From the NCBI RefSeq assembly GCF_905220565.1, contig NC_059398.1:1426001-1490000 (forward strand): 64,000 nt of DNA. The letters run 5' to 3'. The translations under genes were made by a program, and so were the position numbers. Each line of letters starts with the position of its first letter. Positions within the stretch are counted from its first letter, which is position 1. Below are positions 41,110-52,044 of this stretch, one piece after another. A model generated the notes under the pieces. It was not told the origin of the DNA. It saw only the letters and a program-made list of their open reading frames with translations, and did not search any database. Source of the stretch: Melitaea cinxia (lineage: Eukaryota; Arthropoda; Insecta; Lepidoptera; Nymphalidae).

Positions 41110-41320
41110 CGCTTCAGCCTGTAATATCCCACAGCTGGGCATAGGCCTCTTTCCCCATGTAGGAGAAGGCTTAATCCACTTCTCCTTCTCCAATGCGGGT
41201 ACCTTTACCCTTACCCTTACCCTTACTATGAATAAATATCGCTATATGGTGTATATGACAACAACTAGGACCGACGGCTTAACAACTTCGAGGCGCGGTG
41301 GGGAGACCCCACGAGGACAT
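41110..41320 (-). mobile_element. SINE-1 copy, 5' truncated
   Basis: GCTTCAGCCTGTAATATCCC to GTGGGGAGACCCCACGAGG; the tRNA head is missing. A triple CCCTTA tandem inside is a local expansion. Confidence 0.8.
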
Positions 41321-41397
41321 ACAATTACATGAGTTTAAATTTATTTATTAATGTGCATCATATTGTAGATTATATTTGTTACAAAATTATAGTCATA

Positions 41398-41695
41398 TTT
41401 TTTTTTTATTTTTTTTTTTATGTCACTGGGTCGACAAACAAGCGTACGGCTCACCTGATGGTAAGAGATTACCGTAGCTTATAGACGCCTACAACACCAG
41501 AAGCATCGAAAGCGCGTTGCCGACCTAATCCCCAATCCCCCCAGGAGCTCTGGTCACCTTACTCACCAACAGGAATACAATACTGCTTGAAAACAGTATT
41601 ATTTTGCTGTGATCTTCTGTAAGGTCGAGGTACTACCCCAGTCGGGCTGCTCCATATTTTGAGCAGGAAATTCCTGCTGTGCCCTACCTCAGTTC
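41398..41695 (-). mobile_element. Repeat C copy, full length
   Basis: Poly-T at the left then CGACAAACAAGCGTACGGCT; right end GCCCTACCTCAGTT. One of the best preserved copies. Confidence 0.85.
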
Positions 41696-41827
41696 TATTC
41701 CTAATTAGTTAAATTTTAGTACATTTGTGAGTACTTTGAGGTGTCGGCAGCTACTACTGAAATTTACTGCCGGAATTCTTCTGAGGCGATCTTACAAGGA
41801 CTGCTAGACATTAAAAATATATGATAA

Positions 41828-42034
41828 CTAGCTGACCCCGTACATGTTGTTTTGCCATATATGTTATTAACTTCCTCAATCCCCCCCCCCCCCATAACTT
41901 AGGGGGATGAAAAATAGATGTTGTTCGATTCTCAGACCTACCCAATATGCACACAAAATTTCATGAGAATCGGTCAAGTTGTTTCGGAGGAGTTTAACTA
42001 CAAACACCGCGACACGAGAATTTTATATATTAGA
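41828..42034 (-). mobile_element. Helitron Hel-1 short form, complete, 207 bp
   Basis: Minus strand TCTAATATATAAAATTCTCG to GGGGTCAG-CTAG, placed between A and T. C-run of 13 at 41881-41893 (G on the element strand). Confidence 0.88.
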
Positions 42035-42508
42035 TATTAATAAAATGTAATTATTCTAAATTAAAATTATATACACAATCTATTTACTACAGATTTTCTT
42101 GAAAATAAAATTTCAATCATTGTTTTACAAATAATAAAACGAAAATCAAAAAATTTCCTTATAAATTATCATTTTACAAATCAATTATTAAATTTGTTTT
42201 TTAATTAATTAATTTTAGTTAAAAATTGCAATACGAATTTACTATTTGACACCGAATAAATATTCTACAGATAAAAACACCATAACGTAAAAATTACTTC
42301 TTAAAATCACGATTACTGCTACTAGATATTTAAACGTTTCCTTTGAATTATGTCAATAAAGGTTCATTTGTAAGTCTATGAAGATGATAGGGACATGGTT
42401 TACATAATCTTTCTAACCTAACAAGACGAGAATTGACGCCGATGACTTGACGCGTTTCAAGCTATGACTTGCTTTATTTAGAAGTATTTTAGAAATTTAC
42501 GTTACATA
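42035..42508. other. Intergenic, no gene seen
   Basis: AT-rich, no supported feature. Confidence 0.5.
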
Positions 42509-42517
42509 TATGGTGAT

Positions 42518-42645
42518 CAGATCGAAGAGGCGGCGTCTTCGGTGGGACAAAGCCAGCCCTGCGCTCACCAACCCGGCTGCACAGCGCGGTGACTATGGTT
42601 GCCCACTTATGTCCAGCAGTGGACTGCGATAGACTGAGGTGAGGC
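42518..42645 (+). mobile_element. SINE-B, 5' truncated with internal loss, 9-bp target duplication
   Basis: GGCGGCGTCTTCGGTGGGAC, CACCAACCCGGCTGCACAGC, then a jump of about 40 nt to CTTATGTCCAGCAGTGGACT. TATGGTGAT flanks at 42509-42517 and 42646-42654. Confidence 0.82.
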
Positions 42646-42884
42646 TATGGTGATAAAACCCAAACGAAAAAATAATAACACTGTGTTCCTTCGGAGTTCT
42701 TTCGGGTTTTTCGTGCTTTAGAACAGATATAGATAGCCCTGGTTGTTATCAAAAACACTTGATAGGGATGGGGGTGTTTCTTTTAATAGCAAGTTTGCTT
42801 GATATAAGATTAAATTTTAATCATTATCGATCTATAGGTCTTTATCTAGCAGTTCGGTATAATTAAAACAACGTTTAGTACATA

Positions 42885-43232
42885 TATATTAATAATATGT
42901 GCAGCAAACACTTTGTACCTCTTTTTATGAAAATTGGTTGGACGGAGGAGTATGAAATTTCTCACACTTATAGTTTATATAGAGAAGGAGTGCAGAATGC
43001 TCATATTTTTTTATATTATGCATAAAAATATATTAAATAAATAAAATAAAATAAAAAAAACATCACAATCTACCGTGTATTTGACACACACACACGCATA
43101 TTTATACTCTTTTGTTGATTGTCAAAGTCTCTAGTCAAATTGAATTATTTAAAAAAAGGTTCTTTATTTTCTTGTTTTTTTTTTAATTTAATTTTTTAAT
43201 AACGGTTGAATTTTGATCACTGGGCGTATTTA
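42885..43232 (+). mobile_element. Helitron Hel-4 copy, CTAG end mutated
   Basis: GACGGAGGAGTATGAAATTT, TATGCATAAAAATATATTAA, GTATTTGACACACACACACG, GATTGTCAAAGTCTCTAGTC and the end TTGAATTTTGATCACTGGGC match the 10.04-kb element in the opposite orientation. The terminal stem and CTAG are eroded. Confidence 0.68.
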
Positions 43233-43666
43233 TAGTTATATAATATTTTATTTAGAACAATATACCTTTAGTACTGAAGCGTGTTTCTATGTATATTAAT
43301 TTAATACGAGTGACTCATTAGAAATTACGTAGTGTTTTCTAAGTAGGTACCGGTCGGACGGACTGACCGACATTATTATCTAATGCTATCTCTGTACAAC
43401 TATGTATCTATATGGAATTGTTTTCATAGACTAATTACACTAGTTCATAATTATGTAGATTTTAACAAGATGAAGGTTTTATGATTTAGTTTTTATTGAC
43501 TTATAACAAAATATAATATTTTCGTTTGGTGAGTAAACATTCTGTATCATAACGGCATAGCGATTGAAAACGTGTGGTTATTATTTATTAAACATTTACG
43601 TTATACATAAACTATCAAAAGTATAAAACTTAATTTGACTTAACAAGCGAGACAATATAATTACAG

Positions 43667-43848
43667 TGGAAGTACTATCAGAAGGCCCCAGTAGTTTGAT
43701 ACCAAATTATCTCCCTAATAACTTTGGTTTGGTAGGACGTAGTGTCCGCAAGTGGGTTGCGCAAGAGCAAACGCGATTTTGTTACAGTTATTCGATATTA
43801 TCGGTTAAATTCGTGCCAAGGTTCCGTAGATGCGTTTTAAGCATATAA
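43667..43848 (+). CDS. Orphan candidate exon, unrecognised
   Basis: After a possible acceptor (ATATAATTACAG) an open frame reads EVLSEGPSSLIPNYLPNNFG, LVGRSVRKWVAQEQTRFCYS, YSILSVKFVPRFRRCVLSI and ends TAA. There is no ATG start. The first 45 codons have a mixed, protein-like composition unlike AT-driven chance frames, while the end looks less so and might be intron read-through after CGATTTTGTTACAG. No family recognised and no partner exon found. Could be a dead exon or an unknown transposon scrap. Confidence 0.28.
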
Positions 43849-44013
43849 AAGTAACTTTAAGCTGGTGTCACATTGCTATAACGAAACGCTTCTACGAAGT
43901 GAATAATAAATAATTTTGTATTCCAAACACGGAAAAGATGATTAGATATTTTCTTAAATCTAGTGTGTTGTTGAAAGTTCCTTTAACACCAACAGTTACA
44001 TTATCTACATTCC

Positions 44014-44119
44014 AATTGGTGGTAGCTTCCATTTTTAAAATAATTTAAATTTTAGTTTGTAAGATGACGATTCGAAGATGCTTTTGAAGCCTATCTGAAT
44101 AAAGCTGTTTTGATTTTGC
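44014..44119 (+). mobile_element. LINE-I 3' end
   Basis: GGTGGTAGCTTCCATTTTTA, TTTTGAAGCCTATCTGAATA and AAGCTGTTTTGATTTTG; the same 3' untranslated end occurs at 54.96 and 59.5 kb. Confidence 0.65.
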
Positions 44120-45723
44120 GAAAGTATAGCAGAAACCTAATATTTTATATTATATTAATAAATTTTGTTTTCCTGGACTATATGTTTGTCTATTTTGTGT
44201 ATCTCATGAGAATATCTCGGAGAGTACGTAAGTTAAAACTAGACTAAGGATTGGTAAAAAAAATTCCAGCCATTAAGGATTGTGGCGAATAAATCTTACA
44301 CGCTTCCCTACATGAATAAAGGAACCCAGCAGTGAGATGTTACAGGTTTCTGTATATCAAAATAAAGTTTAGTAAAACAATGCGACGCTTCCAGGATGTT
44401 TCTGTCTAATTCATTTCAAATATTTTGTACTATGCACACATGTCATTTACACACAAACTACATACATGTTTTTGACATATTAGTTAATTTTATCAAAAAA
44501 AGATACATATATAATAATACAGAGCTAAATAAATATTCGTAAAATATAAACGACTCACATTGCATCACAAAAATCAAAAAATCAGATTGATACGTGTATG
44601 TGATTCCACCTTAAAACTCTATTGAAATAATAAAATACCTTTTAAGGAAATTACGAATTTAACACTAAAACTAATTTTACCTTTGCTTTTAAAAAATAAT
44701 TTTATTAAATACTAATTTAACCAGTTTTCGAAATGAGAACTACATTTAAAAATAGTCGAAATTTGAACCAAAAAGGTTTTAATAGAAATAAGAAAATTTG
44801 AAACTATTTTGAATATATATGTTTGGTAAAAATATCCATGTACACATACAAGTTACCGTGACTGAAATTAATTAGTAAACTATATTTAATTAGTACCTAC
44901 TTTAAATGATATTGTTTTTTTATCGGTTTATTAGCTCAGCACAATTTTTATGCTAAATCCGGTGTTAGCTTCTCACGAACAACTGTAAATAATTGTTTTT
45001 ATTGATATAACTTTGCGATGTGTATTACGTATTTCCTTAAAATATTTAAGTTTTTATTTAAGTCTGTCAACGCTGAGAAAATTTAGCATCTTGTATGCAA
45101 CTTCCTTTATCTTTTAAATTAATTTAATTTAAATAGTTGAGAATTATAATAAAGTTATAAGTATAAAAAATAAAATTGAAAGTTCGAAAATAAAATTCTT
45201 TTTCATTATTATTAAAAAAGTAATTTTATAACACCTTAAAGCGAAAAAAAAAAAATATTATAAATGTACAACACTAAATATAATGGAAATAAATATTCAT
45301 AATGCATTTTATAATTGTTCATTTTTACAATTTATTATATTTTTTGTTGTGTAAATTTGTTATTCGTATCAGATTCGAATCAGTTTTAAATACTTTATAT
45401 GTTAAGTACGTTTCAAAACGTATGATGTTGATGTGCCTTTAATACGAAAAAAAAAACTTTCACTGCCAGTTCAGTATTCAAAAATTTAATACTCATAACG
45501 AAATCCCTAGCAAATATCAATAAATGTTCGTGAATTTACATAAATAACCATCAAATCTGAATACAATGGGGACTTACATTAAACAATTTACCGGACACCG
45601 TGTTTGTGTCGCAATGTTTGTTTTGAAAATTATTTCGCAAAATTGTGTAATACTTTCTTAAGTCTTTGGGGCATTAATAACAAATTTTGTACTTGTAAAA
45701 CCGTTGTATTTCCGGCCTGGTTG
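44120..45723. other. Intergenic with one SINE-1 scrap
   Basis: AACCCAGCAGTGAGATGTTA near 44327 is a SINE-1 tail scrap. The remaining 1.4 kb is very AT-rich with no gene. Confidence 0.5.
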
Positions 45724-45937
45724 TTAGTCCTTGTGGGTGTCCCCACGTGCCTCGGAGAGCACGTTAAGCTGGCAGTCTCGTTCTTATCATATGCACCCGA
45801 TATCGATCGTTCCTCATAGTATTTTTTTTTTTATGTAGTATACATCCAAAGGTTTTTGAACCCATGTCCTTTTTTATTTTTAAAACATGCAATTTTTTTT
45901 AAAATCAAGGTAGGCGTTACTCAGCAACATCATTGTT

Positions 45938-46142
45938 TAAACATTTTTGAATATCATATCAAAAACTGACCGCTCCAGCGGGGTTCGAACCCGCGTCTCC
46001 GACTGACCGTGTCGGCGCTCTAGCCATTTAAGCTATGGAACGTTACGAACGGAAAGCTAGAGCGCCGACACGGTCAGTCGGAGACGCGGGTTCGAACCCC
46101 GCTGGAGCGGTCAACTTTTGATATGATATTCAAAAATGTTTA
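45938..46142. repeat. Foldback of two tRNA-like arms, 87-nt stem
   Basis: Arms 45938-46024 and 46056-46142 are reverse complements at 85 of 87 positions, with a 31-nt loop. Each arm contains GCGGGTTCGAACCCCGC (T-arm and B-box) and CCGACACGGTCAGTCGG (anticodon-arm-like) on its own strand. The GC-rich core contrasts with the AT-rich surroundings. ATCATTGTTTAA occurs at 45929-45940 and 46185-46196, consistent with a 12-bp target duplication around a 244-bp insert. Confidence 0.9.
45970..46042 (-). pseudogene. tRNA-like cloverleaf, Thr-GGT type, inside the foldback
   Basis: A 73-nt cloverleaf can be drawn on the minus strand: acceptor CGTTCCA/TGGAGCG (one G-T pair), D stem GCTT/GAGC, anticodon stem CCGAC/GTCGG with loop ACGGTCA, a 4-nt variable region, and T-arm GCGGG/CCCGC. 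The anticodon position reads GGT. Position 33 is C instead of the near-invariant T, and the T loop is TTCGAAC as expected. It is more likely a tRNA-derived pseudogene or SINE head than a working tRNA. The other arm lacks the acceptor 5' strand and D stem. Confidence 0.6.
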
Positions 46143-46405
46143 GAATTCCTAATGTGTGGGTAACACAAAAATAAAATCGTACATATCATTGTTTAAGTTA
46201 GACTAACTTAATGTGTCCAACAGAGACGTGAGTCCACCGACCGTTTCTTATTCTAACATACGATACATTTTTTTTTCGTTCCTCATTGTTAGGAAAAGGG
46301 GGGGTCATTCGCAGTGGGTAGCAGCGTGGTCGATTAAGCTCTCACCCTTCTCCTACATGTGTATGAGGAGGGCTATGCTAAGCACTGGAATATTGCTGGC
46401 TGAAT

Positions 46406-47388
46406 TAATCCATCGAGATATTAAAGCATCTGATCATCCATCGAGCAAAGCTATAGCCTAGTTAGCGCAACTATTGCTGACACGTTGTTATTTACAAGTG
46501 ATAAAAATCGGCGATTAGAATCCTTCGTACCAGATATTGCTACAAAAATTAGGTCTTACAATAGGCATGCGATTAAACGATAATTGTTGCTTAACAATTG
46601 CTCGTTAATATATTTATTATTTGTTTATATATATATTGCATACACTTGAGAAATAACACTTTAATTATGTTTAAAAACAATTGATAAAACAGTTCTATTA
46701 AGTGGGACTGGAAATTTCCCAGTGGAAATATATATTACATCACTTCAGTTCATCATCAAAAATAACAAACAAAAGCTTAAGATTATTACGATCAAGAAAG
46801 ATATTGTCACTTAATGACTTATACGTCACTTAGTGACACTTAATGTCGAAATTTCAAACAAATAATGATATTACAAAATCATGTGCAAAAATCCTTCACC
46901 CTGGCTGCGGTCAGTGACAAGCAATGTCATATTATATCTCAAGACAGTGATGTCATCTCAAGTTGTTTGATTATTACATAACATTGTCACATATGTACAT
47001 AGTTCACAAATTCTTGTTACTCGGAATGTCCGCATTGATTTTGTCGTATTTTTATGTGATTGTGTTTTTTTTAAATTATAAAAAAGAGAAAAAAAAATCG
47101 AAAAAGATTATAAACAACTTTCATATAAATTATTTACTAAGCTGTTTTTCGCAAGTTAGATGCTTTTTCGTAAGTATTATTGCTTTGCCAAATTCACACG
47201 ACTTTTTTTTTTAAATATTTTTTTAGTACACCTTTTATGAAAATATTACTTAATATTTCATTCAAATGTTGCGCAAGGTATTTTGTTGTTAGGTTTATAA
47301 TGCAATGTGATATAAATAATATATATTATATAAGGTAGCTTGATTACAAAATAAAAACACTTAAGATTTATAGCATTATATTCGAAAA
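46406..47388. other. Intergenic, no gene seen
   Basis: No supported feature; local GTCACTTAATGACTTATACG and GTCACTTAGTGACACTTAAT at 46807-46845 are a short imperfect repeat. Confidence 0.5.
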
Positions 47389-47390
47389 AA

Positions 47391-47610
47391 GTGTATAAGG
47401 CGAGTGTGGATGGAAGGGTTGGAAGGGGTAGACCTAGGCGGACGTTCCGAGACCAAATATGTCTTGAAAAAAGACCAGGTCAAGAGTACCCTAAACCGAA
47501 GAGCATGTATGAAGGGAATAATGAAAGTGGACGAAGCGAAAGAAATATGTAAGGATCGTAGCAAGTGGAAAGAAGTGGTCTCTGCCTATCCCTACGGGAA
47601 AGAGGTGTGA
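47391..47610 (+). pseudogene. LINE ORF C-terminus with a frameshift
   Basis: First frame VYKASVDGRVGRGRPRRTFR then DQI; after a frame change near 47455, VLKKDQVKSTLNRRACMKGI, MKVDEAKEICKDRSKWKEVV and SAYPYGKEV before TGA. The GRVGRGRPRRTxxDQI ... AxxxCKDRSxWxxVVSAYP order is a LINE C-terminus known from insect genomes. About 70 codons remain. TATGTATG sequence follows. Confidence 0.75.
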
Positions 47611-48390
47611 TTATATGTATGTATATTCGAAAAAATACTACACCAAAATTTTACTTTTATCAAACTCTTAAAGGCGCAGTTTTAAATCATTTCACAACAT
47701 ATTTAATTCTTGCTTACTTAATTCTAGTTTACTTGAAACAAACTCTTTCACTCTTTCTGAATGTAGATTCTAATCCAAATAATCGACAAGAGTTTCTTGT
47801 TGAATATTTTACGTAGAATAGAAGTGAAGGTTACTCTTAAAAAAATGCATTATCTAATAATAAATGAACATGATATAATTACAAGGTGACAATGACAATA
47901 TATAACAATTAATTGTAATACTATACAAACACTAATTGAGCACATAGCACATAATATATACAATTATTACTATATAAATAAGTTAAATTACATTAAACTA
48001 AAAAAACCTTAAGTATATATGTACATAATATAATAACTAAAAAATATTATTAAAACGAGTCCCTTTAGGCAAGGTTCCGAAGATACTGGCAGCGTTCCCC
48101 CTTTGAATAGCTAGACTAATTCTTTGTCCGAAGTATAATATAATAAATTATAAAATCAGTCACATATCCTGTATGAAAGCTAGCGCCACTAAGTTCACGC
48201 ACCTTTGTCACTATAAACTTAAATGTCATTGTCTTAATAACGAATGTCATGTTCCAGCATCCGATGGTTACATTGAGATGACATTGTCATTGAACTTCGA
48301 CATACAACAACAGTTGGATCATAGGTTAAAGAGTTCTAAGAAGTGGCATGTTACATTGTAATTTATGTCCAAGTCAGTTATACACACTTA
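47611..48390. other. Intergenic, no gene seen
   Basis: No supported feature. The frame at 48173-48361 lacks any domain. Confidence 0.5.
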
Positions 48391-48577
48391 CTAGCTAACC
48401 TTATAAACTTCGTACCGCCTTTTTTCATGAATATAATTAATATACCTAATAAAATATAGCCTATAATTTAATTCGAACAAAGCTATACATTTGTGTAAGA
48501 TATCAATAAAATCGATCTAGTAGTTTCGGAGATTAGCCCCGAAAAACATCTTGACAGCAGATGTATATATATATAGA
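48391..48577 (-). mobile_element. Helitron-type element, both ends, 187 bp
   Basis: Minus strand starts TCTATATATATATACATCTG after A and ends GTACGAAGTTTATAAGGTTAG-CTAG-like (CTAG at 48391-48394) before T. Confidence 0.65.
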
Positions 48578-48837
48578 TTTCTTTACCTTGTCAACAAACA
48601 TCCACCAGAATAGATATATTTAAACTTTTTATTGCTACTAACTTTTCAATTTAGGTATAAATGTGTAACAAACACCTCAACTGCCTTGGGTCTCATAGAC
48701 AGGTAACACATCCACTGGCAGTCTTTTAAGAAATCTTGTATAATATTGTATTTTTGTAACAAATACAGTAAAATACTAAATTAAATAATAAATAATTTGA
48801 ACAAACACATTTGACATACCCAACATCGTCATCTTCC

Positions 48838-49095
48838 TGCCCTCATCCCACTTATGTAAGGTCGGCACAACATGTTTTCCTCTTCCATTCCTCTCTATTA
48901 TTCGTCAATTCAGCGTTTACACCTTTCTTTCCCATATCCTCACTCACACGATCCATCCATTGCTTTTTTGGTCTGCCGAACGCTCTTCGTCCGACATTCA
49001 TCCCTAACATTCTTTTACCAATATAGCATTCATCCCTCCTCATTAAATGCCCATACTATGCTAACCTATTGCTCCTCATTTACTTCGTCACCCGT
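48838..49095 (-). pseudogene. LINE ORF C-terminus, degraded
   Basis: Minus-strand frame MRRDECYIGKRMLGMNVGRR, AFGRPKKQWMDRVSEDMGKK, GVNAELTNNREEWKRKTCCA then DLT and TAA. The RxxGRPxxRWxDxVxxDM...W..CCADPT pattern is a widespread LINE C-terminus. Upstream codons (AVxYGHLMRR region) carry stops, so it is dead. Confidence 0.8.
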
Positions 49096-49099
49096 ATAA

Positions 49100-49420
49100 T
49101 AATTAAATTTAGTAACTAAAAAAAACGGTAATATAAACAATCGTAATGCGAGCAATTAGAGCATCAATTAACATCTCGTAGTTAAATTAATTATTTAAGA
49201 GGCTGTAGCCTAAAATTCGTGAATTCAAGAACAAGAACATTAAATATGAAACCGAGTTTGTAATATTGTTAAAAATTACGAAATCGTACAGATTAATGGA
49301 GGCGTAGAGTAAGAGAAATATACATAAATATGCTTGGCACTAAATATTTGAAATAAAATTAATTTATGAACTTTTTTTAATGATACTTAAATTAAATTTG
49401 TTTTCGTAAAATCTGAAAAT
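49100..49420. other. Intergenic, no gene seen
   Basis: AT-rich. Confidence 0.5.
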
Positions 49421-49552
49421 CTCTGGTCTCCTTACTCACCGACAGGATCAAGAAGAGTATTATTTAGCTGTGATCTTCTGTAAGGAGGTAGTCGAGCTGC
49501 TCCATATTCTGAGCAGGAAATTTTCTGCTTTACTCTATCTCAGTTGCTGATT
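49421..49552 (-). mobile_element. Repeat C 5' half
   Basis: TCTGGTCTCCTTACTCACCG to ACTCTATCTCAGTTGCTG. The 3' half is missing, which is unusual for a retroposed family and suggests later deletion. Confidence 0.72.
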
Positions 49553-49554
49553 TA

Positions 49555-50300
49555 TTAAAACAGAATAAATTGTATTTAGTATTTACTGTATTTTATTTAT
49601 TAATATAAATAAGTTAAAGGTAAAAATTATCTGACACCGCATTTTTAAATGTTTCTTTAACAATAGGTATTATTTTCTAACAAATATATATAATCTATAT
49701 TCTGTGAAATCTCAGTCGACTTCGTCCAGCTTTAATATATGATAATATTAACACACACACGACAAGCTTACTTATTAAAATATATAGACAAACTTTTCTT
49801 CTCTTATGTAGGATTCGGTATTTTTTTTGTAGTGTACTTATATTTTTTAAACAAATTAATATTGTGCCGAATGTACAACAGGTCACAATTGTTGGTCGAA
49901 GTCTTTTCCCTTTCTACTATTCTCCTAACTTCCCGAATATCCCTGTGGCTTAAACTTTTACAAAACTGGTACTAACCGCTCTCATTTATATGACACAAAA
50001 ATATATGAATAGCTATAAAAGTTACGACATACGCTTTCAAAACTCACTTGCTAATGATGTCCACCGTATAATTCGCTTGTGATTTTATTATTACATTGTA
50101 TTCTTATCTGATTGATATATAGTTGACGGGGATGGTGTCGTAAGATGTCATATATCACACGCTACTTAATATGACACCTGGCAGATTATAGCCTGGGAGT
50201 TTCACGCCTGTTTTCTTTATTAATACTTTCTATAAGTTATATTTTATATATAGTAGGATTTTTTTTTACTGTTTTAGATTTATTTTAATTAATGTTTTAT
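49555..50300. other. Intergenic, no gene seen
   Basis: No supported feature. Confidence 0.5.
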
Positions 50301-50313
50301 ACAACAAATATTA

Positions 50314-50682
50314 TAATATTAAAAAATAATATTGGACGCCGCGTTGGCGCAACGGTTACAGCCATGGATTGTATCTGTTGCGCTGGCGGTTGCGGGTTCG
50401 ATCCCCGCACGTGACAAACATTTGTATTGGCCATACAGGTGTTTGCCGTGGTCTGGGTGTTTGTACAGTCCTTGTGAGTCTCCCCACCGTGCCTTGGAGA
50501 GCACGTTAAGCCTCCGGTCCCGGTTGTTATCATGTACACCTGATAGCGATCGTTACCATAGTAGGGAATATATCCGCCAACCTGCATTGGAGCAGCGTGG
50601 TGGATTAAGCTCTGATTCTTCTCCTACATGGGGAAAGAGGCCTATGCCCAGCAGTGGGATATTACAGGCTGAAACTAATAAA
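50314..50682 (+). mobile_element. SINE-1 copy, full length with 13-bp target duplication
   Basis: ACAACAAATATTA flanks at 50301-50313 and 50683-50695. The head CCGCGTTGGCGCAACGGTTA and B-box GCGGGTTCGATCCCCGC are intact, making this the copy most likely to retain promoter activity. Confidence 0.9.
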
Positions 50683-50699
50683 ACAACAAATATTAAATT

Positions 50700-51346
50700 A
50701 TACATAAGACTGCAACGATAGGTTTTTGCAAGGAATATTATTTTATTTCAAAATAGTGGCAATAGTATTTTTTTCTTGCGCTTTGGTACTTTTACACTTA
50801 AATTCAAATTTGTAAATAAAAAAAAAATACATTAAAATAATAGTTGTAAGTGATTGCAATCATTACTCTATGTATACTCATCTGCGCTCTAATAACTTTC
50901 ATTCATCAGATACTTCACACACATACAAATACATGCATGCCAACACACACCCGTGTCATGTGTATGTACGTCGTGTACGGTCTTTTAGAGAAAGGATTGA
51001 GAATTATCGCCGAATCGCGTTGAAGTCGTTTCCATTGGCGTGCTTTGGATATTTCTTAGCGCAATGAAATGTTATTTTGCGGTTATTGTAACATATTTGT
51101 TATATAACTTTGTTTATATATCATTTTGAAATGTATTAAAGGGTACATTCTATGTCAGATTTTTCCTTTTTTTTACTTCGACATGATGTCAGCATTATTA
51201 TTATTTTTTACTAAAAGTCCTTGATAAATAACCTTCATGTCTATATTATGTAACAAAATAATAATATAGGTAATAAAATGGCATATTTTTAACTTCAAGA
51301 GTATGAAAATAAAGTTATTTTTTATAACACCTAATTCCAAATGTGT
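50700..51346. other. Intergenic, no gene seen
   Basis: No supported feature. Confidence 0.5.
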
Positions 51347-51520
51347 GATGACTAGCCCGTTGGCCCAGTTTGTAGTGGTCCTGCTTTCTGTTCCGTGTGG
51401 GTTCGATCCCCCTCTTGAGTCTGGATGTAATATCTATATTTATATATGTATTATTTCCATGGTTGTTACCTATAACACAAGCATTAAGTTGCTTACCCTA
51501 GGAACAGACGACCATGAGTG
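51347..51520 (+). mobile_element. SINE-2 copy, full length
   Basis: Reference copy: ACTAGCCCGTTGGCCCAGTT (A-box), TGTGGGTTCGATCCCCCTCT (B-box), GAGTCTGGATGTAATATCTA, and the 3' end AAGCATTAAGTTGCTTACCC then AGACGACCATGAGTG. Confidence 0.82.
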
Positions 51521-52044
51521 AATGTAACAAAGATATTTATTTATTTATAGAAGTATCTATAAATCGTGTAACGAAAACGCACTCACGACCTCACCTATAT
51601 CTGACGTCCGTCACATCTGACGAATGATCCGCTAAGAACATTCACTGGTCACTATTATGCAACGAAGTCCGCTCCTAAAAATGTGAATGGTAGCTTGACA
51701 CTTTAATATATTAATATTATAAGATGTACATAGGACTAATTGGATATGCACTTAATCGAAGACTAGCGACCCGCCCCGGCTTCGCACGGCTACAATGCTG
51801 ATACTAAATATTAAATAAATATTTGCAATGTAAGCGCAAAACAATGTGTTTATTTACGACATCACATTAGAAACCTCTAAAACTGACAATGTTCCTCTAC
51901 TATATTATGCGTGTATTGTACATATAAACCTTTCTCTAAAATCAATCTATTTACTACAGAAAACCGCATCAAAATCCGTTGCACAGTTTTAAATATTTAA
52001 GCCTACAGACAGCGGGAAGCGACTTTGTTTACTTTGTTACTTTT

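Larger units (their letters stand above)
45821..46276 (-). mobile_element. Retroposon H, 5' truncated, with 13-bp target duplication
   Basis: Poly-T at 45822-45833 is the poly(A) tail in reverse. CGTTCCTCATAGT (45808-45820) and CGTTCCTCATTGT (46277-46289) are the duplicated target, 12 of 13 matching. The body (GGTTTTTGAACCCATGTCCT; GACGTGAGTCCACCGACCGT) matches the 52.0-kb copy. It contains the tRNA-like foldback. Confidence 0.78.
45724..46405 (+). mobile_element. SINE-1 copy split by retroposon H
   Basis: Left part TTAGTCCTTGTGGGTGTCCC, GAGAGCACGTTAAGC, TATCGATCGTTCCTCATAGT; right part AGCAGCGTGGTCGATTAAGC, TTCTCCTACATG, GGAATATTGCTGGCTGAA. The pieces are consecutive in intact SINE-1 copies. 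The tRNA head is missing. Confidence 0.8.

Noticed and set aside
41210..41227. Telomere-like CCCTTA repeats
   Set aside because: Insect telomeres use TTAGG/CCTAA. This is three units inside a SINE-1 and looks like local slippage.
45970..46042. Functional tRNA-Thr
   Set aside because: A cloverleaf can be drawn, but C at position 33, a weak D arm and its place in a foldback within two transposons argue for a pseudogene.
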